Made by a program: the position numbers and the translations under genes
Shown here: positions 1 through 6,048 of the stretch, one piece after another
Layout of the letters: each line of letters begins with the position of its first letter
How positions within the stretch are numbered: position 1 is the stretch's first letter
Assembly: GCA_034178815.1 (NCBI GenBank)
Contig: JAXFQS010000091.1
Location: 1-8,256, forward strand
DNA from: JAXFQS01 sp034178815
GTDB lineage: Bacteria > Verrucomicrobiota > Kiritimatiellia > RFP12 > DVOR01
DNA length: 8,256 nucleotides
Reading direction: 5' to 3'
Notes under the pieces: generated by a model
What the model saw: the letters and a program-made list of their open reading frames with translations, nothing else
What the model was told of the DNA's origin: nothing
Databases searched by the model: none

Positions 1-265
1 TCACCGCCGCCAGACGCCCAATCGCCCCCATCCACTCCACACAGCACTGCCGCTCCGCCCGGTCCGCGTCAACCCCCTCCCGCCAATCCACGAAAGTATT
101 GCGCAGATTCACCGCCAACTGCAACGCGCAACCCGACACCACCATCAGCCCCAACACCAGCCAATCCGAAAAACCATCCCGCCACGCCACCGCCGCCGCC
201 AAACCAATCGGCGCCACAGTAGCCGTCAAAGACCACGGCCTCATCGCCAAAACCCACGCCCTCAT
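1..265 (-). CDS. MenA/UbiA-type prenyltransferase, N-terminal part (cut by window edge)
   Basis: Eighty-eight residues are visible from an ATG at 265; the rest lies beyond base 1. The reading frame is too short to stand out but is convincing. An 'MRPWSLTATVAPIG' opening (from residue 8) matches the MenA-type 'RPxTLxxxxxPVxxG' start. A hydrophobic helix at about 35-52 leads into N53-L-R-N56-x3-D60-x5-D66, the first Asp-rich prenyl-diphosphate/Mg2+ motif of the UbiA superfamily (usual MenA form NDYxDxxxGxD). The second residue of that motif is Thr57 rather than the usual Asp. Family members are multi-pass inner-membrane enzymes that attach a polyprenyl chain to an aromatic acceptor; MenA uses 1,4-dihydroxy-2-naphthoate for menaquinone. 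The start overlaps the radC stop as ATGA, with no strong Shine-Dalgarno sequence, suggesting translational coupling. Another UbiA-family acceptor (chlorophyll, haem or ubiquinone type) cannot be excluded from 88 residues. Confidence 0.78.
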   Translation of the reverse strand, partial: MRAWVLAMRPWSLTATVAPIGLAAAVAWRDGFSDWLVLGLMVVSGCALQLAVNLRNTFVDWREGVDADRAERQCCVEWMGAIGRLAAV

Positions 266-1026
266 TCGAACACCACCAGCCCCGCACGCCGCAGACTCGT
301 CCACGGCCAATCTGCCCCCCCGCCGCGGCAACTCCCCACCACCACATGATCCATCAGCGGCACCCCCACAATCCGCCCCGCCTCAACCAAACGCCGCGTC
401 ACCTCCACATCCTCCACCGACGGCGTCGCATCCCCGCTCGGATGATTGTGCGCCACATAGACCCGCGCTGCACCGCAACGAATCGCTGGCCCGAAAACCT
501 CCCTCGGATGGCACAAAGCCGAATCCACCACACCCCTCGAAACCTCCAGCGGATACGACAGAAGCGGCGCCAACTTCACATCCACAGGCACCACCCAGAA
601 CGACTCCTGACCCGCACGCCGCACAAACGGCAACAGAAAATCCACCACCCGCTCAGGCGACCGCAACCGCCCGTCACGCCCCGCAACCGCCCCCTGACGC
701 TCCTGCCACCGCCGCCCAAGTTCCAAAGCCGCCGCGATATTGATTGCCCGAACCGGCCCCAACCCCTTGATACCCGCCTCGCACAACTCCACATACCCAC
801 CCTTCTCCAGAGATTCCAACCCATTGAACCGCTCCAACACACGCTCCGCCACCTGCAACGCATTGCTCCCGCGCACCCCGCTGCCAATCAAAATCGCCAA
901 AAGCTCCGCATCACTCAACGCCGCTGCCCCCTTCAGCGCCAGCTTCTCCCTTGGCCGCGCCTCCGGCGGAATATCCCCCACCCGCAGAGCAATTCCCGAA
1001 CACCTAGGCGAGCGCAACCGGTCCAT
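262..1026 (-). CDS. radC: RadC family protein (HhH plus JAB/MPN domain)
   Basis: The product is 254 residues from the ATG at 1026. The N-terminal helix-hairpin-helix part contains the family signature 'RPREKLALKGAAALSDAEL' (about 24-42). The C-terminal JAB1/MPN-like metallo-domain has 'HNHPSGDATPSVED' with H193, H195, S203 and D206 in the HxHx7SxxD arrangement, and 'GRIVGVPLMDHVVVG' follows. RadC was historically linked to DNA repair, but its molecular role is unsettled. The chosen ATG has GGGAG four bases upstream and overlaps miaA by 23 bases. A GTG at 979-981 just after the miaA stop (239 residues) is the main alternative and sits closer to the usual N-terminal length. The tail between 'VVVG' and the final 'SLRRAGL' is several residues longer than usual and Gly/Trp-rich. 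It ends in a 4-base overlap with the prenyltransferase gene. Confidence 0.93.
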   Translation of the reverse strand: MDRLRSPRCSGIALRVGDIPPEARPREKLALKGAAALSDAELLAILIGSGVRGSNALQVAERVLERFNGLESLEKGGYVELCEAGIKGLGPVRAINIAAALELGRRWQERQGAVAGRDGRLRSPERVVDFLLPFVRRAGQESFWVVPVDVKLAPLLSYPLEVSRGVVDSALCHPREVFGPAIRCGAARVYVAHNHPSGDATPSVEDVEVTRRLVEAGRIVGVPLMDHVVVGSCRGGGADWPWTSLRRAGLVVFE

Positions 1027-1933
1027 CCTGCTCCCACACTTCCTGCACCCTCTGGGCCATCTCCTCGGGCGACTCATCCCCCCATTCAAGCCAAACCGCA
1101 TCCGCCTGATGCCGCAACCAAGTCTCCTGCCTCCTGGCCAACTGCCGCGTCCGCGCCGCCACACGATCGACCGCCTCCGAAAGCCCCAGACGCCCCTCAA
1201 GAAACGCCACCGCCTCCGCATAACCTATCGCCGAACCCGCCGTCTCCGACCACACCGGATACCGCCGCCGCAACGCACGAACCTCCTCCAAAAGCCCCCC
1301 CGAAAACATCCCTTCCGCACGCAACCGAATCCTCCGGTGCAACACCTCCCTCGGCCGCGACAATACGGGGAACCGTCCCCTTCTGACAGCCACCCGCCCC
1401 CCCAAAAAAGCCCTTTCGTCGCCCCCGCTCAAAACCACCTCCAGCGCCCGCATCAAGCGCCTTGGGTTCCCCGGGTCGTCAAGCAACGAGACCACAGATT
1501 GGGGCAAGTGGCTCCGTATCGCGTCAATCCCGCCCTCATTCCAAAGGCTCCGGACGCGGGCACGGACGGCTTCGTCCGGGACTGGACGGTTGAACCCTTC
1601 GGTCAAGGCCCTCAGGTAGAGTCCGGTTCCGCCGGTGACAAAGAGCGGCCCGCGGGCCTGGCTTGCAAAGGTCTTAGCGTGCTGGAGCCAAAGACCGGCG
1701 CTGAAGGGTTGGTCGGGGTCGACAAGGTTGATTCCGCCGTAGGGAATCTCGGCCAACTGCCGGGGGGATGGCTTGGCTGTTCCGATGTCCATTCCACGAT
1801 AGACCAGCATGGAATCGGCGGAAAGGATGGAGGCGCCGGGTTGGTTTCTGGCGAGGCGGTGGCAGAGTTCGGTCTTGCCGGTTGCCGTGGCACCTCCGAG
1901 GAGGAAGGCTTTAAGGGGCGGGGCGGCGTTCAT
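1004..1933 (-). CDS. miaA: tRNA dimethylallyltransferase MiaA
   Basis: This 309-residue protein is a complete MiaA, which transfers a dimethylallyl group to N6 of A37 in tRNAs that read UNN codons. Visible motifs are the P-loop 'GATATGKT' (14-21), 'SADSMLVYRGMDIGTAKP' (38-55) with the catalytic-region Asp40 and Ser41, 'GGTGLYLRAL' (101-110), 'NPRRLMRALEV' mid-protein, and 'RTRQLARRQETW' near the C-terminus. The length is normal for the family. It starts 23 bases inside the end of lspA, without a clear Shine-Dalgarno sequence, so coupled translation is likely; it ends with TAG just inside radC. Codon use changes within the gene: the N-terminal third favours C-ending codons (GCC, CTC, ACC), while roughly the last half favours G-ending ones (GTG, TTG, CGG, GGG). 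The switch lies near 1440-1620, and the protein motifs run on without a break across it. Confidence 0.97.
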   Translation of the reverse strand: MNAAPPLKAFLLGGATATGKTELCHRLARNQPGASILSADSMLVYRGMDIGTAKPSPRQLAEIPYGGINLVDPDQPFSAGLWLQHAKTFASQARGPLFVTGGTGLYLRALTEGFNRPVPDEAVRARVRSLWNEGGIDAIRSHLPQSVVSLLDDPGNPRRLMRALEVVLSGGDERAFLGGRVAVRRGRFPVLSRPREVLHRRIRLRAEGMFSGGLLEEVRALRRRYPVWSETAGSAIGYAEAVAFLEGRLGLSEAVDRVAARTRQLARRQETWLRHQADAVWLEWGDESPEEMAQRVQEVWEQDGPVALA

Positions 1934-2390
1934 GGAACCAATCGAGCAGAATCAGAGCAAGGACGCTGACGCAGATGGCGCTATCGGCGATATTGAAGGC
2001 TGGAAAGTGGTGGCCGCGCCAGTAGCAATCGAGGAAGTCGATGACTTGCCCGCTACGGATACGATCGATGGCGTTTCCGAGGATGCCTCCTAACAGGAGT
2101 CCGTAGAGGATGGCTCCCGGGCGGTGTTGCGAGAGGAGTCTATGTCCCCAAAGGATGAGGCCTAGGACTGCGGCGGCGGCCAGGAGCACGAGGGGCCAGC
2201 GGTGGCCTGCGAAGATGCCCCAAGCGGCGCCTGGGTTGAGGACGAATCTCAGGTCGAAGCAGCCGGGAATGAGGGTTATGCCTTGGCCTGGCCGAAAGGT
2301 TCGGACGACGAGGCTTTTGGTGAGCCAGTCGGCGAGGAGGGTAGCGGTGGCGACGGCCACTCCGAGGGTATAGAAGCGGGCCTTGCTCAT
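1911..2390 (-). CDS. lspA: Lipoprotein signal peptidase (signal peptidase II)
   Basis: This 159-residue inner-membrane aspartic protease removes the signal peptide from diacylglyceryl-modified prolipoproteins. Four hydrophobic segments are visible (about 8-30, 65-83, 92-108 and 135-152). The conserved blocks are present: 'NPGAAWGIF' (52-60), 'GNAIDR' (105-110) and 'FNIADSAI' (132-139). The two catalytic aspartates are D109 and D136, supported by N106 and N133. The length is typical. The gene begins 30 bases after the DksA-like gene stop with only a weak AAGAG-like ribosome site, and its TAA lies 23 bases inside miaA. DksA-like and lspA neighbours are, from memory, a recurring pair in Verrucomicrobiota and relatives. 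One likely substrate in this window is the lipobox-bearing aldolase at 3404-4543. Confidence 0.97.
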   Translation of the reverse strand: MSKARFYTLGVAVATATLLADWLTKSLVVRTFRPGQGITLIPGCFDLRFVLNPGAAWGIFAGHRWPLVLLAAAAVLGLILWGHRLLSQHRPGAILYGLLLGGILGNAIDRIRSGQVIDFLDCYWRGHHFPAFNIADSAICVSVLALILLDWFHERRPAP

Positions 2391-2420
2391 GGCTCTTGGG
2401 GGTGTTTTGGCGGGGGAGGT

Positions 2421-3296
2421 TTAGCGGCGGCCCTTCTTTTCCCGTTCGTTGGCGCAATGGATGCAGTAGGGGGTGAAGGGGAGTGCGAGGAGGCGGACTT
2501 TGCGCACGAGGTTGCCGCAGGATTTGCAGACGCCGTAGGTGCCTTTGTCGATGGATTCGAGGGCGCGGTCTACGGAGGCGAGTTGCTGGGTCATGGCATC
2601 GGTGAGTTTGAAGGCGACGGTTTGTCCGCTGGCGTCTGAGCCGTCTTCTTCTTCGATGTTCTGGTGTTCCTGTTTTTCGAGGGCATTGCCGCGCTGTTTG
2701 CGGATTTGTTCGAGGACTTCGCGCCGGCGTTTGAGCAGTTTGTCACGGAATTCGTCGAGGTCTGCCTGGGAGAAGCGCGGGGCTCCGGTGGGTTTGAGTA
2801 TGCGGTTGGGGACGGCGACTTTGGGTTTGTCAATCTGTGGGATTGGCAGGTAGGGGGGGCGGCTGGGGTTGGGCTGGGGTTGGGCGGGCGCTTGGGTCGT
2901 CGCGAGGGGCTTGGCTGGGGACTTGGGGTCGAGCGGCTGCTTTTTGGGCTTGGCGGGGGCGGAACGGAGTTTGGCGGCGAGTTCGGCAGGAGTGGGGCGC
3001 TTGGGGGTGGAGGTCTTGGCGGAGTTCTTGGAAGGGGTCTTGCGAGAGGTTGCTTTCTTGGGGGGGGAGACCTTGGCAGGAAGGGGTTTCGCTGGTGCCT
3101 TGGTTTTGGTAGGTTTGGTGGCAACCTTTCGGGACGGGGCCTTGGCAGCTTTCTTGGCGGCGGGTGTGGCGGAAACAGACTTCTTGGCGGAGGCGGTTTT
3201 CCGGGTCGGCTTGGAGGCAACCGGTTTCTTGGACGCGGAGGAGGTCGGGGCGACGGCGGGCTTGGTCTTCTTCGTCTTCTTGTCTGCTTTGTCCAT
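2421..3296 (-). CDS. DksA/TraR-type zinc-finger protein with histone H1-like N-terminal tail
   Basis: The product is 291 residues. The C-terminal part (about 173-291) is a DksA/TraR domain: a coiled-coil region (about 177-215), an acidic tip 'DGSDAS' (218-223) that lines up with the DxxDxA tip motif of DksA, then a four-cysteine zinc finger C257-x2-C260-x17-C278-x2-C281. Such proteins bind RNA polymerase through the secondary channel and can alter promoter selection, often with ppGpp. The first ~160 residues are low-complexity, rich in Lys, Ala, Pro, Ser and Thr (KKPxA/AKKxxK-like units), resembling histone H1 tails and presumably able to bind nucleic acid (inference). I start it at the ATG at 3296 because AGAGGAA sits six bases upstream; the frame is open further back but that would place the promoter inside the gene and add an atypical sequence. 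It leads the lspA-miaA-radC unit. Whether it acts as a true DksA is not shown. Confidence 0.9.
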   Translation of the reverse strand: MDKADKKTKKTKPAVAPTSSASKKPVASKPTRKTASAKKSVSATPAAKKAAKAPSRKVATKPTKTKAPAKPLPAKVSPPKKATSRKTPSKNSAKTSTPKRPTPAELAAKLRSAPAKPKKQPLDPKSPAKPLATTQAPAQPQPNPSRPPYLPIPQIDKPKVAVPNRILKPTGAPRFSQADLDEFRDKLLKRRREVLEQIRKQRGNALEKQEHQNIEEEDGSDASGQTVAFKLTDAMTQQLASVDRALESIDKGTYGVCKSCGNLVRKVRLLALPFTPYCIHCANEREKKGRR

Positions 3297-3302
3297 AGGG
3301 TG

Positions 3303-3309
3303 TTCCTCT
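3303..3309 (-). promoter_or_regulatory. Shine-Dalgarno site of the DksA-like gene
   Basis: AGAGGAA lies six bases before the ATG at 3296 and is the clearest ribosome-binding site in the window. It decides the start of the DksA-like gene against the longer open frame that runs back to 3500. Confidence 0.75.
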
Positions 3310-3339
3310 CTGCCGAAGGGGGCTCTGAAAGTTGGCTCT

Positions 3340-3368
3340 ATTCTACACAAAGCAGCTCCGCTTTGCAA
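3340..3368 (-). promoter_or_regulatory. Predicted sigma70-type promoter of the DksA-like/lspA/miaA/radC unit
   Basis: On the minus strand TTGCAA (3368-3363) and TAGAAT (3345-3340) are separated by exactly 17 bases. The -10 matches five of six consensus positions and the -35 four of six. It lies in the only gap upstream of the DksA-like gene and would give a leader of roughly 35-40 bases ending at the strong ribosome site. The spacer holds an inverted repeat. This is a by-eye prediction without start-site data. Confidence 0.6.
3348..3365. repeat. Inverted repeat inside the promoter spacer
   Basis: CAAAGC and GCTTTG form perfect 6-base arms around six bases, lying between the -35 and -10 of the predicted promoter and touching the -35. 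The position suits an operator for a dimeric repressor or activator. Six-base arms can arise by chance, so its function is speculative. Confidence 0.35.
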
Positions 3369-3403
3369 GAAAAAGTAGGATACAGGGAAAGGGGTTGCAA
3401 CCG

Positions 3404-4543
3404 CTACGCGTGGGTGCGTAGGAAGTGGAGCATGTCGTCGTAGCACGCATCGAGTTCGGCAATCTGCCGGGACGAGAGCCGCAACGGCTCCAATTTCCAC
3501 CCCTTGGCATCGCCGACCGACACCGTCCCCTGTTCGCGCACCACGGACGACTGGTAGGCGCGCGACCAGATCGTCGAAAAGACCCCCTGCCGCTGGAGAT
3601 AGTGCAACGCGTACCCCCTCAACGCCCCGCCGCCGGGAATCCCCCTTTGGTCGATCAGCAGCCGATAGAGCGCAAACGCCGCCGTCAGCGTGCGGTTCGG
3701 ATCACCCTGCTCCATCTGCCGCCAAATGTACGCCAGAAGCGGCGCATACGCACACCGCTCCGATATCAACCCCTCGCTCCCGCAACGGCGACTCTGGTAC
3801 GCCCACTGCCACCCGCCCCACGCACTGAAAACCGTCCGGACCACCGGCTTGGCCGCCACCTCACGGCAAATATTCGCGCTCGCATCCGCCGATTCCTCCT
3901 TGATATAACCATAGACCGACGGGTGCCGCCGGGCCAGTTCAATCAGCATCTCCGGCGGCGGCGTCGGGCACGAATCATTCACATAGGTCTGAATAATCAC
4001 CGGCCGAGAAACCACCCCCGCCAGCGCCTCATAGTAAGCCTCCACCTCCGCGAGCGAGCGCCCCTTGGAGGGCGGACGGGCAATCAGCGCAACTGCCACA
4101 TCCCCAGCCTTCCCCGCCAAAGACTCAATCCCACGCGCCAACTCCAGCATATCTCCGACACCCTCCCCATTGCACCCAAGCGCCAAAGTCCCAGGCATCC
4201 ACCGCATCGCCTCAAGGCAAACCTCGCACCCCCTGAGTTTCTCCTCCAAAGTCAGCAAATCTACCGCATCATTGGACTGCCCCCAGATAACTCCCGGACA
4301 CCCCGAACCAACCGTAAAGCGCACTTCACGCCCGAGCGAGGCATAATCGATACGCCCATCCTCGAAGTACGGAACCGAAAGAATCGGGAACGGCCCTCGC
4401 AACCGACGATCCCAAGAGGTGGCAACCTTTTCCCCCTGAGGCAAGCCCCCCTTGCCCCTCGCCGATAGCCCTCCCGGCGAGGCGCAACCGGATAGCAGGG
4501 CGCTTGCCCCCAACCCAGCCAACAGGTCGCGCCGCGTCTTCAT
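3404..4543 (-). CDS. Exported DapA/NanA-family (Schiff-base) aldolase, Tat-type lipoprotein
   Basis: The product is 379 residues from the ATG at 4543, which overlaps the preceding oxidoreductase stop as ATGA. Residues 1-20 form a signal with twin arginines (T-R4-R5-D-L-L), a short hydrophobic stretch and a lipobox L17-S-G-C20, predicting Tat export and lipid anchoring. The rest fits a dihydrodipicolinate synthase/N-acetylneuraminate lyase TIM barrel: 'PFPILSVPYFEDGRIDYASL' (51-70), Tyr187 in 'IIQTYVND', the presumed Schiff-base Lys215 in 'YGYIKEES', and 'GSEGLIS' (255-261). The pyruvate-binding 'GTTGE'-type motif is replaced by 'GQSND' (88-92), so the substrate may not be pyruvate or activity may be altered. 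About 80 extra C-terminal residues go beyond the usual ~300. The coupled oxidoreductase is also Tat-exported, suggesting a shared extracytoplasmic pathway for sugars or sugar acids. The exact reaction is unknown. Confidence 0.85.
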   Translation of the reverse strand: MKTRRDLLAGLGASALLSGCASPGGLSARGKGGLPQGEKVATSWDRRLRGPFPILSVPYFEDGRIDYASLGREVRFTVGSGCPGVIWGQSNDAVDLLTLEEKLRGCEVCLEAMRWMPGTLALGCNGEGVGDMLELARGIESLAGKAGDVAVALIARPPSKGRSLAEVEAYYEALAGVVSRPVIIQTYVNDSCPTPPPEMLIELARRHPSVYGYIKEESADASANICREVAAKPVVRTVFSAWGGWQWAYQSRRCGSEGLISERCAYAPLLAYIWRQMEQGDPNRTLTAAFALYRLLIDQRGIPGGGALRGYALHYLQRQGVFSTIWSRAYQSSVVREQGTVSVGDAKGWKLEPLRLSSRQIAELDACYDDMLHFLRTHA

Positions 4544-5979
4544 TCCGGCAATTCCCAGCCCTTGCGGTAGGTCGTCTTCAAATACGCATTCGCGTCTGGG
4601 TGGTTGACCACTTGCGTTCCGTCCCATTCCAACCTTCTCTTGCCGGCTCGGGCGGCAACATTGCCCAGAAGTACTGTTGTTGCGAGGGGGGCGGAGTAAT
4701 CCAAATCGCAGGAAGGTGGGGTGAATGGGTCGCGGACGGCACGCAGCCAGTCGCCCACATGGTCGAGACCTTTGGTTCTGGGGAGTGTCTTTGGGACTTT
4801 GCCCATGGTTTGGCGCAGGGTGTCGGGGAGGAAGCGCAATCCGGAGCCGTGAGGGCCGAAGGCGAGGGTGCCTTTTTCGCCCACATAGATGGTGCCGATA
4901 GCGCCGAGATTGGCGTTATAGCGTTGTTCGAGTTGCTCGACGATAGGGGGCAGATTCTGCCAGTTTCGTTGCTGGAATGTGCCGATGTGGTCGAGGTGTT
5001 TTGGGCTCATGTATTCTTTGCTTTTGGCCCCGTCGTACCAATAAAGTGTCACGGGGTCTAGTCCCGCTCGGCCCGGGAATTGCCAGCGGATGGTGTTGCG
5101 CCAGGCCCAGGATCCGGGGCATCCGGGGGCTATGTCGAGGGCTTCGACGCTGGTGGGATTGACATTGCCGAGTTTCAATGCCCAGAAGGCGGGGTCGAGC
5201 ACATGGGTGCCCATATTGCCGATGGAACCGTTGCCGTAGCCAATCCAGGAGTGCCAGTCGTGGGGGTGCAGGGCGGGGAAGTTTCCGTCTGCCGGATAGT
5301 AGTCGCAGAGTGGCGCGGGGCCGCACCAGGCGTTCCAATCCATGCCTTTTGGGGGCGGGGCGGATTTGGGGCGGTAGGTCATTGCGTTGACGCGGTCGTC
5401 GAAGGCCCAAACCTCCCGAATCTGTCCCAACTCGCCGCTCTGGACGAGTTCGACGAAGCGCTTCATTCCTTCCGCGGAGTGGCCTTGATTGCCGACTTGG
5501 ATGACGACGCCGCTCTGGCGTTGTTGCTCCTGGAGGATGCGTACCTCTTCGATGGTGAGGGCCAGCGGTTTCTCGACATAGACATGTAGCCCCTTCTGCA
5601 TAGCCAGCAAGGCGGCGGGGGCGTGGTGGTGATTGGGTGTGGCGATGGCAACCGCGTCAAGGCTCTCGCCCACGGCATCGAGCATCTCGCGATAGTCGTT
5701 GAAAGCGCGGATCTTGGTTGCCGCCTCGGCGGACTGGCGTTCCTTGACAATTGCCCGAACCCGGTCGAACGCCGCCGGGTCGGGGTCGCACATGCAGACG
5801 ATCTCCTCGTCCGGCCCGCACATGAAGTTGAGAATGCCATACTCCACGCTCCCCGCCATGCGCCCTCCGCAGCCAATCAGACCGATTCGGACGAGTCGCT
5901 TCCGCTTCGGCGCCCCGATGGCAAACCACGGCGCGGCACCCGCCGCGACCATTCCCGCAAGAAAACTCCGCCTTTTCAT
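4540..5979 (-). CDS. Tat-exported Gfo/Idh/MocA-family oxidoreductase
   Basis: This 479-residue protein begins with a twin-arginine signal 'KRRSFLAG' (2-9) and hydrophobic region to about 23. The Rossmann dinucleotide-binding domain follows with 'GLIGCGGRM' (33-41) and the family motif 'EKP' (E136-K137-P138; Lys is the usual catalytic/cofactor residue). The C-terminal substrate domain has 'GNMGTHVLDPAFWAL' (254-268) with His259, and the tail ends in 'YRKGWEL', as in many planctomycete and verrucomicrobial homologues. Family members oxidise or reduce sugars, inositols or related compounds with NAD(P); exported ones are thought to fold with bound cofactor before Tat transport, as known for glucose-fructose oxidoreductase. 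The start has AGGGAG eleven bases upstream, rather far, and a predicted promoter before that. It is the first gene of a two-gene unit with the aldolase. The substrate cannot be read from sequence. Confidence 0.93.
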   Translation of the reverse strand: MKRRSFLAGMVAAGAAPWFAIGAPKRKRLVRIGLIGCGGRMAGSVEYGILNFMCGPDEEIVCMCDPDPAAFDRVRAIVKERQSAEAATKIRAFNDYREMLDAVGESLDAVAIATPNHHHAPAALLAMQKGLHVYVEKPLALTIEEVRILQEQQRQSGVVIQVGNQGHSAEGMKRFVELVQSGELGQIREVWAFDDRVNAMTYRPKSAPPPKGMDWNAWCGPAPLCDYYPADGNFPALHPHDWHSWIGYGNGSIGNMGTHVLDPAFWALKLGNVNPTSVEALDIAPGCPGSWAWRNTIRWQFPGRAGLDPVTLYWYDGAKSKEYMSPKHLDHIGTFQQRNWQNLPPIVEQLEQRYNANLGAIGTIYVGEKGTLAFGPHGSGLRFLPDTLRQTMGKVPKTLPRTKGLDHVGDWLRAVRDPFTPPSCDLDYSAPLATTVLLGNVAARAGKRRLEWDGTQVVNHPDANAYLKTTYRKGWELPE

Positions 5980-5990
5980 CTGCTCAATTT

Positions 5991-5996
5991 CTCCCT
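5991..5996 (-). promoter_or_regulatory. Probable Shine-Dalgarno site of the Gfo/Idh/MocA gene
   Basis: AGGGAG is eleven bases before the ATG at 5979. The spacing is longer than ideal, but no better site or alternative start lies nearby, and the twin-arginine signal begins right at this ATG. Confidence 0.5.
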
Positions 5997-6019
5997 AAAC
6001 AAGACTTACAATATCACAT

Positions 6020-6048
6020 AGCATACCACAATTCGCTCCCCAATGCAA
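6020..6048 (-). promoter_or_regulatory. Predicted sigma70-type promoter of the oxidoreductase-aldolase unit
   Basis: On the minus strand TTGCAT (6048-6043) and TATGCT (6025-6020) are 17 bases apart, and the -10 is directly preceded by TGG, an extended -10 (TGn). The -10 matches four of six positions and the -35 three of six. It shares TTGCA and the 17-base spacing with the promoter upstream of the DksA-like gene. It would give a leader of about 35 bases. By-eye prediction only. Confidence 0.55.

Larger units (their letters stand above)
3297..3403. other. Intergenic gap between aldolase gene and DksA-like gene
   Basis: This 107-base gap holds the promoter, the spacer inverted repeat, the ribosome site and a perfect 10-base palindrome GGTTGCAACC (3393-3402) directly after the aldolase stop. 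It is noticeably richer in A and T than the flanking genes. I find no stem followed by a T-run that would make a convincing intrinsic terminator, so some read-through from the upstream unit is possible. Confidence 0.6.

Noticed and set aside
315..321. Run of seven C beside an unusual RadC tail, suspected frameshift
   Set aside because: The frame regains the expected 'SLRRAGL' ending and meets the next gene with a clean ATGA overlap, so a sequencing error is not needed.
1027..1221. N-terminal extension of RadC into miaA
   Set aside because: The added residues are Arg/Gly-rich out-of-frame miaA sequence with no RadC likeness.
740..1969. 409-codon open frame on the plus strand, and a similar 346-codon one at 346-1386
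   Set aside because: They lie antisense to radC and miaA, which have full family motifs. The translations are Pro/Arg/His-rich and low in complexity, as expected from the complement of GC-rich genes.
2880..3290. Repetitive GGCTTGG/CTTGG-type sequence in the DksA-like gene as a tandem repeat or CRISPR-like array
   Set aside because: The repetition follows the Lys/Ala/Pro-rich codons of the protein tail; unit length and spacing are irregular.
3393..3402. GGTTGCAACC palindrome as a terminator after the aldolase
   Set aside because: A 10-base perfect palindrome has no room for a loop with a stable stem, and no T-run follows directly.
3297..3500. N-terminal extension of the DksA-like protein back to 3500
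   Set aside because: It would overlap the aldolase gene and run through the predicted promoter and the strong ribosome site; the Lys-rich tail begins right at the ATG at 3296.
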